Of a stretch of 61,233 bases of DNA, positions 60,602 through 61,233 are shown in pieces. The notes beneath the pieces are model-generated. The model was not told where the DNA came from, made no database searches, and saw only the letters and a program-made list of their open reading frames with translations. Origin of the DNA: an uncultured Paracoccaceae bacterium (lineage in GTDB: Bacteria; Pseudomonadota; Alphaproteobacteria; Rhodobacterales; Rhodobacteraceae); assembly GCA_947500055.1 (NCBI GenBank), contig CANMQO010000002.1:628181-689413 (forward strand). Direction: 5' to 3'. Every line of letters starts with the position of its first letter. Positions within the stretch are counted from its first letter, which is position 1. The translations under genes and the position numbers were made by a program.

Positions 60602-60895
60602 ATGTCGAAACGGAAGCAGCATTCGCCGGATTTCAAGGCGAAGGTGGCGCTTGATGCGCTGAAGGGTGAACAGACGGTCGCTGAGTTGGCGAGCCGGTTT
60701 GGCGTTCACCCGACGATGATCCACAGTTGGAAGCGCGCGCTCTTGGAAGGTGCGTCCGGTGTATTTGAGCGTGGTGGCAAGAAAGCCCCTGAGATTGACG
60801 AGGAGCAAGTGAAGGAACTGCACGCCAAGATCGGGGAGTTGGCCGTGGCCAACGATTTTTTGTCTAGAAAGCTCAAGCCGTGGACCGGCAAGTGA
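60602..60895 (+). CDS. IS3-family transposase OrfA
   Basis: A 97-residue HTH_Tnp_1-type protein (KRKQHSPDFKAKVALDALKG, LASRFGVHPTMIHSWKRALL) with a leucine-zipper-like C-terminal helix (EEQVKELHAKIGELAVANDFLSRKL). It binds the element's ends. AAGGAG precedes the ATG. Its TGA overlaps the GTG of OrfB by four bases, so translation is probably coupled. Confidence 0.93.
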   Translation: MSKRKQHSPDFKAKVALDALKGEQTVAELASRFGVHPTMIHSWKRALLEGASGVFERGGKKAPEIDEEQVKELHAKIGELAVANDFLSRKLKPWTGK

Positions 60896-61233
60896 GGCGG
60901 AAGATGGTTGAACCCGCCAATCCTGACCTGTCCATCGGCAAGCAGTGCAAGCTGCTGTCGATCTCGCGGTCGTCGTTCTACTACGCGCCCAAGGGCGAGA
61001 CGGCGCTGAACCTGGCGCTCATGCGCCAAATTGATGAACAATTCCTTGAGACACCGTTCTTCGGCGTGCGGCAGATGACATGGCACCTGCGCAATGAGGG
61101 CCATCTGGTGAATGAGAAGCGGATCAGGCGACTGATGCGTCTCATGGGGTTGATGCCGATCTATCAGAAGCCCAACACGAGCAAGGCGGCGAAAGGGCAC
61201 AAGACCTACCCCTACCTGCTGCGCGGGTTGCGG
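60892..61233 (+). CDS. IS3-family transposase OrfB, 3' part outside window
   Basis: The first 114 codons of the OrfB catalytic subunit. LSIGKQCKLLSISRSSFYYAPKG and FFGVRQMTWHLRNEGHLVNEKRIRRLMRLMGL are the conserved N-terminal region (HTH_21). The DDE catalytic triad lies outside the window. Start GTG at 60892 overlaps the OrfA stop; ATG 60904 is the alternative. Confidence 0.9.
   Translation, partial: MRRKMVEPANPDLSIGKQCKLLSISRSSFYYAPKGETALNLALMRQIDEQFLETPFFGVRQMTWHLRNEGHLVNEKRIRRLMRLMGLMPIYQKPNTSKAAKGHKTYPYLLRGLR

Larger units (their letters stand above)
60521..61233 (+). mobile_element. IS3-family insertion sequence, left part
   Basis: From about 60521-60523 the sequence TGAGCTACCCCCGAAATT is typical of the terminal inverted repeat of an IS3-family element, followed 80 bases later by an OrfA/OrfB pair. 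The element continues past the window, so the right repeat and target duplication cannot be seen. The exact left base is uncertain by one to three positions. Confidence 0.8.

Noticed and set aside
60856..60862. T-TTT-TTG slippery heptamer in OrfA, a possible programmed -1 frameshift
   Set aside because: The -1 frame meets TAG two codons later, so a shift here could not enter OrfB. OrfB starts at GTG overlapping the OrfA stop instead.

Overview
The window is a 61 kb stretch of a Rhodobacterales chromosome, most likely a marine roseobacter-type alphaproteobacterium. The main clues are the RegB/RegA/SenC redox regulon block, the hrcA-grpE / rph-rdgB-hemW arrangement, the parB-parA-rsmG-mnmG-mnmE-rho-hemJ cluster running away from maf-aroE-coaE-dnaQ, AddAB in place of RecBCD, and an alphaproteobacterial RpoH-type promoter. 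Nearly all of it is compact core genome. Genes overlap by 1 to 18 bases, and many start on GTG or TTG.

Layout. 1-9124: end of an RNA methyltransferase gene, a coupled pair of ABC exporter half-transporters, a LysE exporter, CCA-adding enzyme, a CoA-type Nudix hydrolase, Hsp33, a second Nudix hydrolase and a membrane protein. 9258-19506: argG, a GNAT, an SCP2 protein, a sulfotransferase-like/aminotransferase pair, msrA, ribokinase, malic enzyme and mutS. 19507-25289: a repeat-bearing spacer, a TPM-domain protein, grpE-hrcA, and the divergent rph-rdgB-hemW.

25286-35766 looks like the replication origin neighbourhood. On the left, parB, parA, rsmG, mnmG, mnmE, rho and hemJ all run leftwards. 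On the right, maf, aroE, coaE and dnaQ all run rightwards. Between them is a 406 bp AT-rich gap that ends in a perfect DnaA box. Two perfect 16 bp parS sites lie 3 to 5 kb away, inside mnmG and rsmG. I read the gap as oriC; this is inference from sequence.

35769-44344: secB, fxsA, a Tim44-like protein, mltA, a Smr protein, an MFS transporter, then hslU and hslV unusually separated by a DUF2157 gene and an opposed DM13 gene, then trxA with a clear terminator. 44404-52758: a tightly coupled leftward run tsaE-amgK-murU-addB-addA, combining tRNA modification, muropeptide recycling and double-strand break repair. 52799-57185: a PAS protein without a kinase domain, regB, and divergent senC and regA. 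57199-59909: a GST-like protein, mtaB and dapF.

The right end turns accessory. After tRNA-Lys(UUU) comes a 5'-truncated HNH-like gene cut by an IS3-family element, which runs off the window. I found no CRISPR array, rRNA, toxin-antitoxin pair or defence system. The most interesting signals are the putative oriC/parS region, the RpoH-type promoter palindrome before hsp33, the argG leader structure, the split hslVU locus, the sulfotransferase-like/aminotransferase pair, and the IS-broken HNH gene at the tRNA.
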